DNA from: Diplonema japonicum
Lineage: Eukaryota > Euglenozoa > Diplonemea > Diplonemida > Diplonemidae
Assembly: GCA_964019335.1 (NCBI GenBank)
Contig: OZ025688.1
Coordinates: 496,001-560,000, forward strand
Reading direction: 5' to 3'
Length of the DNA: 64,000 bases
Shown: piece by piece, positions 9,442-20,422 of the stretch
Layout of the letters: the number at the start of each line of letters is the position of its first letter
Position numbering within the stretch: the first letter of the stretch is position 1
Made by a program: the position numbers and the translations under genes
Notes under the pieces: generated by a model
What the model saw: only the letters and a program-made list of their open reading frames with translations
Told to the model about the DNA's origin: nothing
Database searches by the model: none

Positions 9442-12282
9442 ATGAGCTACCAAGCTTGTTTGACGAGCGCAACAAAAGCGCTAGAAGCAGATGAACGGGG
9501 ACAGGTGGATTTGGCTATTGAAGCTTACAAAAAAGCGGTGGAACAGATGATGCTGTGGTCACACAAGGAGACAAACACGGACAAGAAAGCTGCGTTGAAA
9601 AAGAACATGACACGCTGTCTGGACAGGGCAGAGGAGCTGCAAGGCAAAGAGACGGTTGCAAAGGCGAAAACCTTGGCTGACAAGGCAGGGCAACTAGAAA
9701 AGGATAAGAAGTACAACGAAGCGAAAGCATGTTACATAAAAGCGGCGGAGATCTTGTTCGAATATAAAAAGACGCAAAGGCAGAAGGACGTGCAGCTCGC
9801 AATCAAGCTGCAGATCGACAGCCACATGAAGTCTGCGGAGCTCCTCACGCTCTTGTCGGCAGCACCTATTCCAAAGCACACCCCTGAGGGGGAGTACAAA
9901 CCAGCACCGCCGACCCCTCAAATGAGCATTGCCAATCTTAAAAAGCCAGAACAAGGACAGGCTGCTCACCTGCAGCAAAACAACTTGTCTGCAGAAGAGT
10001 ATGCGTTCCTTAAAAACGAAGGCTCCTTGGTGTGCGGCTCGAGGCTGCCTATGTGGGACGACAGGGAGCAGGGGTACCCTTCGGTGCACCCGCTCACCTC
10101 GCCGACTGTTTTCACAGATCCTGCAGCCCCTAAGTTGTCACAAAAGCAGGTCGAGCACGGTGCTGTTTGGATGCGGCCTACGGAGTTTCTCCCGAAGGGA
10201 GTGCCCCCATGTATTGTAAGCGCCAAGGTGGACCCGTTATCCATCTCGCAGAGTGTGGTGGGCAACTGTTCTTATGTGTGCAGTCTGATTGTCGCAGCCG
10301 CCTTTGAGCAGCGTTTCCCCACAGCGAAACTAATCTCATCTGCTATGTTTCCACAGGACGCGTCGGGACGGCCGGTGCCCAACCCTTCTGGAAAGCATGC
10401 TGTGAAGCTCCTTGTGAACGGCATAGTGCGGATGGTGATCATCGATGATAGGGTGGTGGCCTCCAAGGGCAAAGGGTGGGTAGGCGGCCCTATGGGCGGG
10501 CATGCCATCGACGTCCAGGGCCATTCGCCTTTAAGCGGGCACTGTACCTCTGGAGACTTGTGGGTCGCATTGTATGAAAAGGCCTTCCTTAAAGTGTTTG
10601 GGGCAAGCTACGAGTTTGGAGGCAGCAGCTCATGCTCTGACCTGTATCATTTGTGCGGGTGGATCCCTGAGTCTATGGATATGGACGAGTCTTTCAACAA
10701 ACAAGATGAATGGAAGCGATTGTCCACAGCACATCACAAGGGACAGGTGATGACCACTATGGGAACAGCACCGAAGGGGAAGATGCCAGAAATTTGGAGG
10801 GAAAAGCTCGGGCTCATTGCGGGGCACGCGTACAGTGTTTTGGACTACAAAGAGGTCAACGGCTTGAAACTGCTGAAGATGATGAACCCGTGGCAACAGC
10901 ACCGATGGACGGGGAGGTACTCCCACAAAGACAATGTGAACTGGACCCCAGCACTGCAAAAGGTACTGCAGTACGACAAACGCCAAGAGGACAACGGAGT
11001 CTTTTGGATCGACTGGAACGACGCCACCAAGTTCTTCGAAAGGATCAACCTGTCATGGATGCCACACACCTTTCCTTACAGGTTCGCTCAGCACCTCAAC
11101 TGGAAGAATAATATCTCCGAAAACCACCACTACTTCCGGTGCCCGCAGTACTCTCTCACTGTTGAAGCATCTGCTGCCACCTCAGTATGGGTACTGCTCT
11201 GTCGTCACATCCTTGCAAAAGCAGAGGAAGAACATCCTTTCATCACTATCCATGTCTACAACACCACGGGGCTTCCACCCGTGCGCATTGCCACGCCCTA
11301 CATGCTCGGAGAGGGCAGGCTGTTGCACAACGGGGTTTACAAAAACGCTTCCATGAAGCTGCACCGTCTTGAAATCCCTGCAGGGCACACCTCATACACG
11401 GTCATCGTGTCAAGTTTGTCGACTGCTCCATTCCCCCACACGCTGACGGTGTACAGCCCTCTCAAGACTATTCAGATTAAAAAAGTGCCCGAGAAGCCAT
11501 ACCCCCATGCAAAGGAAGTGAAGGGGGCATGGACGAGTGAGTCTGCGGGCGGTCGTGCGGGGCTGCCGACGTGGAAGAAAAACCCACAGTACCGCGTGGT
11601 GGTGAAGGAGCCTGCTAGGATTATCGCTACGCTTGAGATCGCGAAAGAGATGTCAGTAGGGATGTCTATGTCGTGTGTGGGCAAGGAGACCCTCGTCGCA
11701 CAGGGCACGCACTGGCAAGGCAGGCTCGAGAGCATACAACAGATTAAATACAGGAACGGCAACTACGGCATGGCTATGGCGTGCTTAGATACAATGTGCC
11801 CGCCCGACGAGAACGAACAGCCGAAAGGAGAGCTTGTACCCCCTGGGGTGTACACCATTGTGCCGTGCACATATGAGGGTGGGCTCGAGGCACCGTTTAA
11901 GTTAACAGTGTACTCAAATATCGCCAGCTGTGCAGCATCACTTGTGCCTATCGGCGAGGAGGGGGCCGGGATGAAATATAAGGAACTGCGCGGTGAGTGG
12001 ACTGAAGGGGTGAAGACGGTCACCTTCAAGATACACTCCTTTTCGCAGATCACCTGCCGCCTAATTGCCACGTCCACACAACACCACATCTCCGCAACGC
12101 TAGCTCTCAACGATGTAAAGGCAGCGCCCTGCTCCTTGTCGGAGTACTTGCTCCCCCTTACAGCTTTCCCCCACCCCGTCTCTTCATCCTCTCCCGCAAC
12201 TCTTACTGCCACCGTGCACGGCACCCAGCCTGGTTCCTTCGTTATTCGGTGCTACACCAACACCGACCTGCAGCTCCGCTGA
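9442..12282 (+). CDS. Calpain-7/PalB-like cysteine protease with MIT domains
   Basis: 946 aa, single exon. The start is MSYQACLTSATKALEADERG, following a CCACACAG acceptor. Two MIT-like helical repeats fill about residues 1-145 (for example QVDLAIEAYKKAVEQMM), the part that binds ESCRT-III in calpain-7. The calpain protease core spans about 190-560. It has catalytic Cys276 (VVGNCSYVCSL), His462 (AGHAYSVLDY) and Asn482 (MMNPWQQHRWTG), all present. The C-terminal third carries calpain-III-type beta-sandwiches, for example GAWTSESAGGRAGLPTW followed by KNPQYRVVV. Family knowledge points to ESCRT-linked processing or receptor sorting at endosomes. It is somewhat longer than animal calpain-7 (813 aa) through extra C-terminal sequence. 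Confidence 0.93.
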   Translation: MSYQACLTSATKALEADERGQVDLAIEAYKKAVEQMMLWSHKETNTDKKAALKKNMTRCLDRAEELQGKETVAKAKTLADKAGQLEKDKKYNEAKACYIKAAEILFEYKKTQRQKDVQLAIKLQIDSHMKSAELLTLLSAAPIPKHTPEGEYKPAPPTPQMSIANLKKPEQGQAAHLQQNNLSAEEYAFLKNEGSLVCGSRLPMWDDREQGYPSVHPLTSPTVFTDPAAPKLSQKQVEHGAVWMRPTEFLPKGVPPCIVSAKVDPLSISQSVVGNCSYVCSLIVAAAFEQRFPTAKLISSAMFPQDASGRPVPNPSGKHAVKLLVNGIVRMVIIDDRVVASKGKGWVGGPMGGHAIDVQGHSPLSGHCTSGDLWVALYEKAFLKVFGASYEFGGSSSCSDLYHLCGWIPESMDMDESFNKQDEWKRLSTAHHKGQVMTTMGTAPKGKMPEIWREKLGLIAGHAYSVLDYKEVNGLKLLKMMNPWQQHRWTGRYSHKDNVNWTPALQKVLQYDKRQEDNGVFWIDWNDATKFFERINLSWMPHTFPYRFAQHLNWKNNISENHHYFRCPQYSLTVEASAATSVWVLLCRHILAKAEEEHPFITIHVYNTTGLPPVRIATPYMLGEGRLLHNGVYKNASMKLHRLEIPAGHTSYTVIVSSLSTAPFPHTLTVYSPLKTIQIKKVPEKPYPHAKEVKGAWTSESAGGRAGLPTWKKNPQYRVVVKEPARIIATLEIAKEMSVGMSMSCVGKETLVAQGTHWQGRLESIQQIKYRNGNYGMAMACLDTMCPPDENEQPKGELVPPGVYTIVPCTYEGGLEAPFKLTVYSNIASCAASLVPIGEEGAGMKYKELRGEWTEGVKTVTFKIHSFSQITCRLIATSTQHHISATLALNDVKAAPCSLSEYLLPLTAFPHPVSSSSPATLTATVHGTQPGSFVIRCYTNTDLQLR

Positions 12283-12735
12283 GTCGTCATGCTTCCTGAA
12301 GGGGTCTTGCCCACCCTTCGTCTGCTTCTTCTCATTCCAAAAGAAAAACGAAAGAAAGGGAAAAAAAGGGGGGGCTTTATTTGTTTCCGGTGATCCACCA
12401 TTCTAAGTAGCCTGGTTTTCTTCAGTTTATTAGAGATTTCAGAATTATGCCGAGTTTAAGATCCATCATGCATGACCTTAAATGGAAGCATAGCAGTGGC
12501 ATTAATGAAGTCGATACATAACTGACCTGTCGGGTTAACACAAGCGCTGCTTAAATAAGCAGATTTTGTTATTAATCTTTCCATTCTGGTGGACGAAAAA
12601 GCTTATGGCAAAACGTTAGAATCTACGCCGGAAAGAGAGGGAAAAGAAGTTTTACGTTAACAGGAATCGGTTGTTTGTTTTCCCAGCAAGATCCCTGCAG
12701 GAGAGGGGGGGAGGCAGGGGAGGTTTTTACAAAAG
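12283..12735. other. Intergenic region with possible folded segment
   Basis: No coding potential recognised. Bases 12394-12400 (TCCACCA) pair with 12587-12593 (TGGTGGA). A CTGCTT-AAAT-AAGCAG hairpin lies inside at about 12547-12562. This could be a non-coding RNA or a chance pairing. Confidence 0.35.
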
Positions 12736-13605
12736 ATGGAAGACAGACAGAACACAATGGATAACCTGCTCTTGGATTTGAAGAATATGTGCGAAGACGA
12801 AGGAGTAGAGTACGAGGCAAAGAAGGAAGAGTTGATGGAGGAAGAAAAGGCGGTGATAAGGGAAGTGGCGGAGCTGGTGTGTCAGAGTGCGATGAAGTAC
12901 TCACTCCCGAGGCAGGTGGTGGAGGCAGCTATGCTAGATGAGGTAATGGCGAAAGGTTTCCCGAGTGGATCAGTCCCGCTAGAGGTCATGGGACATGGGA
13001 ACCAAGAGTACGCAGCAGCTGCCGACCGTATCGAAGCAGCAAAGAAGGAGCCTTTTCGACACGCACGCCTCTCTGTGACCCTCCCGGCCATTCTCCGATC
13101 GTTCCCCAGCCCTGCCAAGACAAACACTGTGAGGCTCTCCATGTACTATATCAAAACAGCGCAACGGCATTGCCAAAGCTCATCTCTCATTTTGGTACTT
13201 AAAGCGCTCGACGACCTTCCCGCTCCTCTATGTACCATCCCCCCTATTTACATATTGCAGGTCCTTGACTATTTCTTAAAGCTCACCCCCCCACATGGTA
13301 TGCCCTTTTCATGACACAGCTGAACAGGCGAAACCTACGACGTGCAACACGAGGAGCTTATCATCAGAATCGCCGACAACGTCATAGCAGCGAACGCCTC
13401 GTTGCCAGCTGCGATAAAAGCCGCCGCTGCACAATTGTATGATTTTTTTATATAAAGGAGAAAACCCAACGTTTATAGGACCGCTGAAATCCTTTACAGC
13501 TGGCTGCAGTGCGGGTACCTCCGTCACGTCATGGAACAGGTGTCCGTGAGCACAGAGCTGAAGGGGCTGCTTGTCGGCAAGGTGGACGCACTGTCGGAAT
13601 TGTAA
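12736..13605 (+). CDS. Unknown helical protein, 265 aa (3 exons)
   Basis: Exons are 12736-13297, 13328-13436 and 13479-13605. The introns are 30 and 42 nt (donors GTATGC and GTATGA). The frame is restored only with these junctions, since the other nearby acceptor gives an immediate stop. The N-terminus is acidic and helical (LLLDLKNMCEDEGVEYEAKK). The C-terminal half is alpha-helical and Leu/Ala-rich (ELIIRIADNVIAANASLPAA, TAEILYSWLQCGYLRHVMEQ). This vaguely recalls ARM/HEAT or TFIIS-N-like helices, but no family is assigned. An ACAAAAG acceptor lies immediately before the ATG. Confidence 0.7.
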
Positions 13606-13673
13606 CATCTTTATTTATGCTTCAGAGAGCCTGTTGTAATATGTAAAAATACAGGGACCACTCTTTGTATCTG

Positions 13674-14432
13674 ATGGAGTGTCCTGTATGTTACGAGGCG
13701 TTCGGTCTGCACGGTGCGATGGTGCCGTACAGGCTGCGGTGCGGCCACGCACTGTGCATGGCAGACGTGAAAGGGATCGTTGCTGTGTCGGGGTGTGTGT
13801 TCCCATGCCCCATGTGCCGTACACGGTGCTCTGAAGATGAGCTTGTCATCGCCGATGACATGCTACAGGTTATCAACGACATGGAGGGGGATAAGGCTTG
13901 CACTGCATGCAAGAAGTTCTACGGGCATGCAGGCGGACAGTGTTCGAGATGCTCCGCTGGGTTGGACGAAAAGGAGGCAGTACTGAAGGACGCAGAAGAC
14001 AGAGAAGCCCTGCCAGACCTGGACAGGGTGCGGGGCAGAGACGGCTTCCTCAACCCGAAGAAGGAGAAAATGTTTGAAAAGATCCTTGCTACCCGACCTG
14101 GGATCGAAGACTTTGTGCAAGCCTTAACAAACTTGGAAGTGTCAACAATGATGGCAGAACAGGCAAAACACATCCTCAATACAGTGGCGACATGGTCGCC
14201 CCCACGTTATCTCTTGGTCAAATATCATCATGCCACTCTCTATAAGGTTCTCGACACCTGGAACCTCTCAGCGGACGAAGACGTAACTTGTGACTACGCA
14301 ACATACCGCCCTTCCCCCACGTCTTGTAAGTTCCTTGACACAGTAGCGGCACGTTGCAGAAAAAACCCCACTACTTGGGTTCCTATTGAGCCGCCTGTTG
14401 AAGTCCGCAAGTTTTGGGGTAAACCATCATAG
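13674..14432 (+). CDS. RING-finger protein, 252 aa
   Basis: The N-terminus is a C3HC4-type RING: C3/C6 (CPVC), C23-G-H25 and C28 (RCGHALC), C45/C48 (CPMC). A second Cys-rich patch (CTACKKFYGH, CSRC) lies at about 75-100. RING proteins of this arrangement are usually E3 ubiquitin ligases. The C-terminal 150 residues show no known domain (DGFLNPKKEKMFEKILATRP, then a Pro-rich basic end). The start Met follows an AAATACAG acceptor by about 20 bases. Partner and substrate are unknown. Confidence 0.8.
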   Translation: MECPVCYEAFGLHGAMVPYRLRCGHALCMADVKGIVAVSGCVFPCPMCRTRCSEDELVIADDMLQVINDMEGDKACTACKKFYGHAGGQCSRCSAGLDEKEAVLKDAEDREALPDLDRVRGRDGFLNPKKEKMFEKILATRPGIEDFVQALTNLEVSTMMAEQAKHILNTVATWSPPRYLLVKYHHATLYKVLDTWNLSADEDVTCDYATYRPSPTSCKFLDTVAARCRKNPTTWVPIEPPVEVRKFWGKPS

Positions 14433-14861
14433 CCAGCCAGGTACTTTTGTTAGGTGGTGCATCAAAAAAGAAAAAGAAGAAAATAATGGATTGAGTTTAC
14501 TTCTTCTTGTTTTTAGCAATTCCACTGTCGAAAATGAAAACTAGTTGTTGGTAAGGGAGCGACGGAAGAAAACTCTGACCAACACCATTTCTCTGTTCAG
14601 GAGAGGTGTAACCCACCAGCTGAGCCACCGGTTACTTCCCACCCGAGGGTTGCCCTATGCCGTACAAACCAATATGGGTATTCAACTCAGCCTTTAATGC
14701 TGTTCCTATGTTAACTCACAGAAGACAAGGAGGATACCCGGGCATAGTTGTGGGACGGGATGATTCGATTTAGCGTTCTTTCTAAAATGTAACGACCTAT
14801 CCCCATTCCCATTCTTGTTTTTCTTCTTCCGCGATGCCTAGTAAGCCCTTCAGGATAAAAA
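14433..14861. other. Intergenic region, no gene seen
   Basis: Mixed sequence without homopolymer excess. It holds no convincing frame. It ends with a TTTTTCTTCTTCCGCG tract and CCCTTCAG acceptor before the next gene. A short tRNA A-box-like string on the minus strand was not accepted as a tRNA. Confidence 0.5.
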
Positions 14862-17047
14862 ATGCACGTCTCGTGTAGGAACAGGGGGATTGTCGAGCTT
14901 GACCTTCAGAGCGTGTTTGCAAATGACCAGGAGCGTGGGGCGTTGGCTGTGGTGAAGAGCTTGGACTTGAGTCACAATGAGTTGAGTCAGCTGGGAGGCC
15001 TCCAACCGTTTAGCTCACTAGTGGCTCTGGACTTGAGTTACAACAAACTCATGTCCCTCCACGGCCTGCCATTAGGCCTCGTGAGGCTCAATGTTTCGAA
15101 CAACCAGCTCAGCAGCATCGAAGGCCTTGCGACGCTTCCCCTGCTGCAAGACTTGGACGTGTCTAATAACAAGCTGACGAACGTTAACGGGATCCAGCGC
15201 AGCTCGCCCCTCACCAGCCTCAAGCTAGGCAACAACAGACTGTCATCGGGGAAGGGCATCGAAGGACTGCAGCACCTTCAAACCCTCGAGCTCCACGGGA
15301 ACTACATCAACGGGGTAGAGGACCTCACGATGCTCAGCACCAACAGGAAGCTCAAAAACCTGACCATCAACAACAACCCTTTGACGCAGGTCGCTACGTA
15401 CAGAAGTGGGTTCACCAAGATGCTGGGTGCCCTGCTCACCCTTGATGGATCGGCCGTGCAGCGTGTTGAGGGCGACATGGCGAATAGCTCTTTTAACACA
15501 AGCATGACGCCCAGCAGGAGGGGGTCGGGCGACCTTGGCGGTGCGAAGCCTCTCGCGTCGGTAGCGTCACTGGGCAGCGCTAGGGGCCACACACGACCTG
15601 CCTCGCCTTCTAGTAACGCCAACCGCTCCCGCTCCTCGACACCTGTGAGGTACGCATCCTCGGGTCAAAGGCCACACACCCCAACCAACATCCCAAGCAA
15701 CGCTTCCATGCACAGCAGGGCCCGCACACCTACTACTATGATGAACAGCACCATGGAAGGCGCCCCCAGCTCGAGGACACCTGCCAAACCAGGCACTCCA
15801 CGAGGACAAACCCCTGCAGGGGCCACTTTGAATCAGTCAGCGATTGTGAACCAATCTGCTGTCACAAATACTCCACAACGCGCACCCCTTAACTCCTCAC
15901 TAGCCTTCGATTCTGTCAAGCAACGTGCTGACTCCCGACGCACTGAGCTCAACAGTTCGAAGAAACAACTCGAGCTGAATGTTGGCGAGCTCCAAGCGCT
16001 GCTGGAGGAGGAGTACCAGCTTACAAGCGGTTTGCAAAAACAAAAAAAGAAACTAGAGGCCGAGCTGAGCGAAACGAAGAAAGTGCTTAGTGAGGAGCTG
16101 CAAAAGATAACAAGCATGGCAGAGGATAACCAGGAGCTGAGGGCGCAATGCGAGGAAATGCAGGCACTGAACGTCAAGTGTCTGAAGATACATAAGCACT
16201 CAGAGCTGAAACTGAAAGAGGAAAGGGCGCGGAGAATAGGCGATATGGACAAGCTGAAGTCGTCACATAACGTGGTGGTGGAGGGGCTGAGGCACAAGAT
16301 GCAAGACGGGGCAGAGTCGCTGAAACAAAGCGAAGAGACTTATAACTTATGGGTTCAGGAGAAGACGAAGCTGCACGAATATATTCAAATACTGGAAAAG
16401 GAGAACTCCAGCCTTGCTGTGAAGCTGAGCAAGTACGAGAACGCGGCAGCCGACGCGCAGCACATGGCGGCGAATGAGTTTTCGGGGATGGCGTTGTCAC
16501 CGGTGAAGAAGTCGCCAGCGACACCCAAACATGAACATGAACATGAACGGGATGATGCAATTGACATAACAGAAAGCAGTCAGCTGCAGGAGAGGGAGTT
16601 GAGCAAGTTGGAGGTACAAGTACAAGAGGCCCCTACAGGGATGAGTGACGCAAGGCGGCTGATCGAAATGTCCAGAAATATGAATGCAAACAGGGGATCG
16701 CGACCAGCATCTGTCGCATCAGCTACAACACCTAAAGCGGGAGCCAACGATATCCAGTGGGCAGGCCCTCCTTCTGATGTCGGCTCCACTGTGTCAGAAA
16801 CAGCAAACATCCAATTTGCGATCCATATGAAAAAATTGATTATCGACGAACTGGGTAAGAAACCAACGCCCACAAGGCAACATCCCACCAACCCTCCCTT
16901 GAGGCAGGCCCAGCCAGAAGGCTCCATCCCCACTGTCGAAGAATTATGGTATTGTTTTTTTTTTCTTCTTCCCTTCATAACTTTCTTGTACGCTACAGGT
17001 CCCGAGGGAACTCAATACTGTATAACCAGAGAAGCGCAATGCATTAA
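14862..17047 (+). CDS. Leucine-rich-repeat plus coiled-coil protein (2 exons)
   Basis: Exons are 14862-16948 and 16999-17047, giving 711 aa. The 50-nt intron (GTATTG, poly-Y, CTACAG) gives the tail WSRGNSILYNQRSAMH. Residues about 20-195 hold SDS22-like LRRs (VKSLDLSHNELSQLGGL, LVALDLSYNKLMSLHGL, LQDLDVSNNKLTNVNGI). An LRR cap follows. Residues about 205-345 are Ser/Thr/Pro-rich with many RTP/SSTP motifs, possible phosphosites. Residues about 350-545 form a coiled coil (LEEEYQLTSGLQKQKKKLEA). SDS22-type LRR plus coiled coil is typical of centrosomal and axonemal proteins, so a cytoskeletal role is likely but inferred. Confidence 0.85.
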
Positions 17048-17700
17048 TGAGGTTTATCTCCCCCTTTTTTTTAGATAGATATGTCCCATTGTCTTCCCTC
17101 CCCCTTGTTACCCGTTCCTGAAACCCCAGTGTACTCATTATCACCCTCTATTGCAATTGTACCATCATATAACACGGTCGCAACAGCCGATTTGTTTTAG
17201 TAAGGCTACGGTCCATACCTTCCCTTCGACAAGGGCCGTCTGCAGTCTCACAAGGAGTTTGCATTGTGACATCGATCCCCCCCCCCTCCTATTTTCCTCC
17301 TTCTTTTCCTTCTCAAAGAAGAAAGAAAAACGGCAAAGGGAAAAAAAAAAAGGGTAGGGACCGGGTTTTCCTAATTTTTAACACCCCCCTCTTTTTCTTT
17401 TGTTTTGTGCTTCCCCCTTTTTTTTTGTTCTAAACACCAGACCCTTCCACAGCCCCTTTTTTCTCACTTTTTTTTTTGTAAGAATGAGTCTGTGACTTGT
17501 CTAAACAAAAGGGGAACGTTAGCAACGTGTTTTCGGGTTTACAAACTTCTCCAGGTTTTACCCGGCACGTACAACAACGGCCAGTTCCTCTTCTTTTTTT
17601 TTGTATTTTTTTTGTTTTGTTTTGTGTTTTGTTTTTGAAAACTTTATCGCGGGTCCAACTTTTGCCAGACGAGCGAGAGAAAAAGAAACGGGGCAACAAG
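17048..17700. other. Intergenic low-complexity with dispersed repeat B
   Basis: Pyrimidine-rich and A-rich runs. Repeat B copy 2 lies at 17478-17588. No gene recognised. Confidence 0.6.
17478..17588 (+). repeat. Dispersed repeat B, copy 2
   Basis: Second copy of the roughly 110-base segment at 2199-2308, in the same orientation, differing at only a few positions. It lies between T-rich tracts 113 bases before the next start codon, and follows TTTTTTTGTAAG. Confidence 0.85.
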
Positions 17701-20331
17701 ATGGGGGAGAAGGTTCTAACCGCCCTGACGAAGATGAAGGCAAAGGCGAAGTTTAAACCACGAAAGGTGAAGGAAAAAGAAAAGGAGAAAGAGAAGGAAA
17801 AGGAGAAGGAGAAGGAAACAAAAGACGAGGGGAACGAAGTTATATTGAAGATCGGGGAACATTCACAGCTTCTAACACCCAGAAGCGATCGAATGCCGGG
17901 ATCAAGAAGGAGCACCAGTTCCATCAAACATGACATCGACTACGCCCACGTCATGCATTTGGAAGAGAAGGTAGCAAACATGCAGCATGAGCTAACCGAG
18001 AAGATCCTTCAGATACAGCAAGACAAAAAGCTCCTACTGCACAAGGACAACTGTCTCGCAGCAGTACGCACCAAACACCACGTGGAAAACAGCAAACTTA
18101 AGACACGTGTCGCCGACCAAGCCCAACGATATGACCAGGCCTTGGGCGAAGTGCAAAAGCTCACAAGAAACCTGCATCTCCGTGAGAAGGAGGTGGAAAC
18201 CTTCGAAGAAACGGTAGGCTTCAAAGTCCGAACAGAGGTTGTCAAGATCATCCGCCGCCTTCGAGAGGCCTCGAGAGGGCACAGCAGCAACAGAGGTGTC
18301 TTCGAGGAGCTGAACAAACTGGAGGCAAATGAAATCCATGAGCTCTCAAAGCAAGAGCTTCCAGAAGAGTCTAGTTCACAGTCCGCCGAATTGGAAATCT
18401 TCCGTCTATCGCGAGTCGTTGCTGAAAAAGCTGACGAAGTGACAGACCTCACCACTAAACTTTCAATATCGGAGGGGCGCAACAGTGCCCTAATGGAACG
18501 TGTGGAAGACCTGATTAAGGAGGCAGCTGCGTCTGTGCCTTTAGCAGATGTCCTCAGTATCCGCAGCCAGATCAGTAGCCTCGTGCACGAAAAAGAAGTT
18601 GTGCTAACTACCGTACATGAGATGTTGTCCGAGGGTGTGCTCTGCGACATGGAAACTGTGCTGATAGATAAAATAGAGGAGCGAGAAGCCCCTCTTATAG
18701 AAGCTTTGCGTAAGGCAGAGGAGGTGGCAAACAAAGCAGAACTCAAACTGTTCAACATAGAGAAGCGGCTCGAGAAGTACAGGGCAGTACCAGGAAACAT
18801 CGGCTCCATCAACAATGCACTGGGCGAAGAATTCGAGGTAAACGTGGATCCCGACTTCGCAGGTGAGGCTGAAGACGTAGCTTTGGAGCTGCTTCCTATG
18901 TTCCCGCGTGCTGTGGCGCATCTGGTGCAGATGATAATCAGACTAAAAGGAGAGATTCAGAAGCTGCAAGGTGAAAATGAAGAGCTGAAGACAGAAGTGA
19001 CGAACAAGGTGGAGGAAGTGGCTGATGCACGGAAGGAGCTGGAGTACGAGAAGAAACGAAATGCCGAACGTATCAAACAGTACGCAGTGCTGAAAGTGGC
19101 CAACGACGCGCTGAGGGGCGAGGTCAGCAGGTACAAGAGCGAGGTGTCTGCACTGTCGGAAGAGCTGCGCACCAGTCACGACATGATGTCGCAGCTAGAA
19201 GAGCGGATCTTGAGTATCTCAGCAGAGCTGGAAGATGAGATCAGCAACCTCAAGAACACTGTCAAGCAGAAAGAAGATTACATCATAGAGTTACGGAAGC
19301 AGAAGGTGGCGGCACTAATGTCGCTGGCACAGACTGAGCAGAAGTACCTTGAGTACAGGAAGCAGGCGGACAATGGAGTTGCTACGCTGCCCATCGATAA
19401 GGAGCTCCACGATGGGTATGTACAGGGCCTTGGCATTCAGCTTGAGAAGCTGGAAGAGTACCTGTCGAGAAACCCCCTGTGCTGCAAATCGATAACCACA
19501 TTGCCCGCAATGCTCACATCGGCAGTTTTGTCCATTGTAAGGATAGGTGAAAAGGCAGGTGTAACACTGCCTGGCGGCTTCGTGAAGCAGAGGACGCGAA
19601 TGGTGCAGTGTGAGATCATCCTTGCCATCAACTCGAACGAAGTAGCTAATGTGGTGCTGACACTGGTAGCGGCGATAGGGATGGTGATGGCTTCAGACCC
19701 GTACATCACCTTCAGGTGGAAGCAGCGGTACGAGGAGCTGCGAGGCGTGAACAAGATGGAGCTGGAGAAGGTGGCAAGGTTGCTGCAGGTGGAGTACAGC
19801 AGTGCAGTGGCTGCGGACAACGCATCGCTGACGATGACATCCTTGGCGAAAATGAAGAATCTGGACAACCTCATGCGGCTTAATTACATGGACCTTGAAG
19901 AAAACATAGAGCGGGAGCAGGTCAACAAAAAAAGGCGGGGCCTTGCGTACCGCCTCAGCACGCCACCTACGCTCATCACCACTAGCAGCACCTCGGGCTC
20001 CATCCCAAACGCCAAATGCGGCATGCCTCTACCAACATCAGTTCGTCCTGTAAAAAGGTTTGTACCCATGAAGCGAGACCAGAAGTACCTCGTCCCGCAG
20101 GTCGACTCCGTCATCCCCCCCGTCACCTCATCAGGCCCCACAAGGGTGCCATCCCCCATCACCCTGGCCAGCACAGCCACTACGCCTTTTATAGACAACG
20201 ACCCCCCCTCCCCTTTCCCCGCGGCAGCCCAACGACACATCTTCAAAATGAGACCGCATACCAACATCCCCTTGGAAGGAACCCCCCTCCCCTTGGTCAG
20301 CAAGCACGACTGCGTCACTGTGCGCATCTAG
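17701..20331 (+). CDS. Large coiled-coil protein, 876 aa
   Basis: The start is MGEKVLTALTKMKAKAKFK, right after GGGGCAACAAG. Residues 24-38 are a charged KEKEKEKE run. The main body, about 80-390 and 490-650, is predicted coiled coil (VMHLEEKVANMQHELTEKIL, LKTEVTNKVEEVADARKELE). A globular segment at about 655-760 (LCCKSITTLPAMLTSAVLSI, VLTLVAAIGMVMASDPYITF) is followed by a Pro/Ser/Thr-rich basic tail. No known family is recognised. A cytoskeletal or flagellar structural role is plausible from composition only. Confidence 0.8.
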   Translation: MGEKVLTALTKMKAKAKFKPRKVKEKEKEKEKEKEKEKETKDEGNEVILKIGEHSQLLTPRSDRMPGSRRSTSSIKHDIDYAHVMHLEEKVANMQHELTEKILQIQQDKKLLLHKDNCLAAVRTKHHVENSKLKTRVADQAQRYDQALGEVQKLTRNLHLREKEVETFEETVGFKVRTEVVKIIRRLREASRGHSSNRGVFEELNKLEANEIHELSKQELPEESSSQSAELEIFRLSRVVAEKADEVTDLTTKLSISEGRNSALMERVEDLIKEAAASVPLADVLSIRSQISSLVHEKEVVLTTVHEMLSEGVLCDMETVLIDKIEEREAPLIEALRKAEEVANKAELKLFNIEKRLEKYRAVPGNIGSINNALGEEFEVNVDPDFAGEAEDVALELLPMFPRAVAHLVQMIIRLKGEIQKLQGENEELKTEVTNKVEEVADARKELEYEKKRNAERIKQYAVLKVANDALRGEVSRYKSEVSALSEELRTSHDMMSQLEERILSISAELEDEISNLKNTVKQKEDYIIELRKQKVAALMSLAQTEQKYLEYRKQADNGVATLPIDKELHDGYVQGLGIQLEKLEEYLSRNPLCCKSITTLPAMLTSAVLSIVRIGEKAGVTLPGGFVKQRTRMVQCEIILAINSNEVANVVLTLVAAIGMVMASDPYITFRWKQRYEELRGVNKMELEKVARLLQVEYSSAVAADNASLTMTSLAKMKNLDNLMRLNYMDLEENIEREQVNKKRRGLAYRLSTPPTLITTSSTSGSIPNAKCGMPLPTSVRPVKRFVPMKRDQKYLVPQVDSVIPPVTSSGPTRVPSPITLASTATTPFIDNDPPSPFPAAAQRHIFKMRPHTNIPLEGTPLPLVSKHDCVTVRI

Positions 20332-20422
20332 TTGCCATTTCTATCGCAACATACCTCAGTTTTGTTTCAGGTTTTGTTTTTAAGGGTCTGTAGTTTTATA
20401 TCACAGGAAAGGGGCAGGCACC

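Noticed and set aside
14616-14627. Minus-strand string matching a tRNA A box (TGGCTCAGCTGG)
   Set aside because: No B box, acceptor stem or anticodon arm could be built around it.
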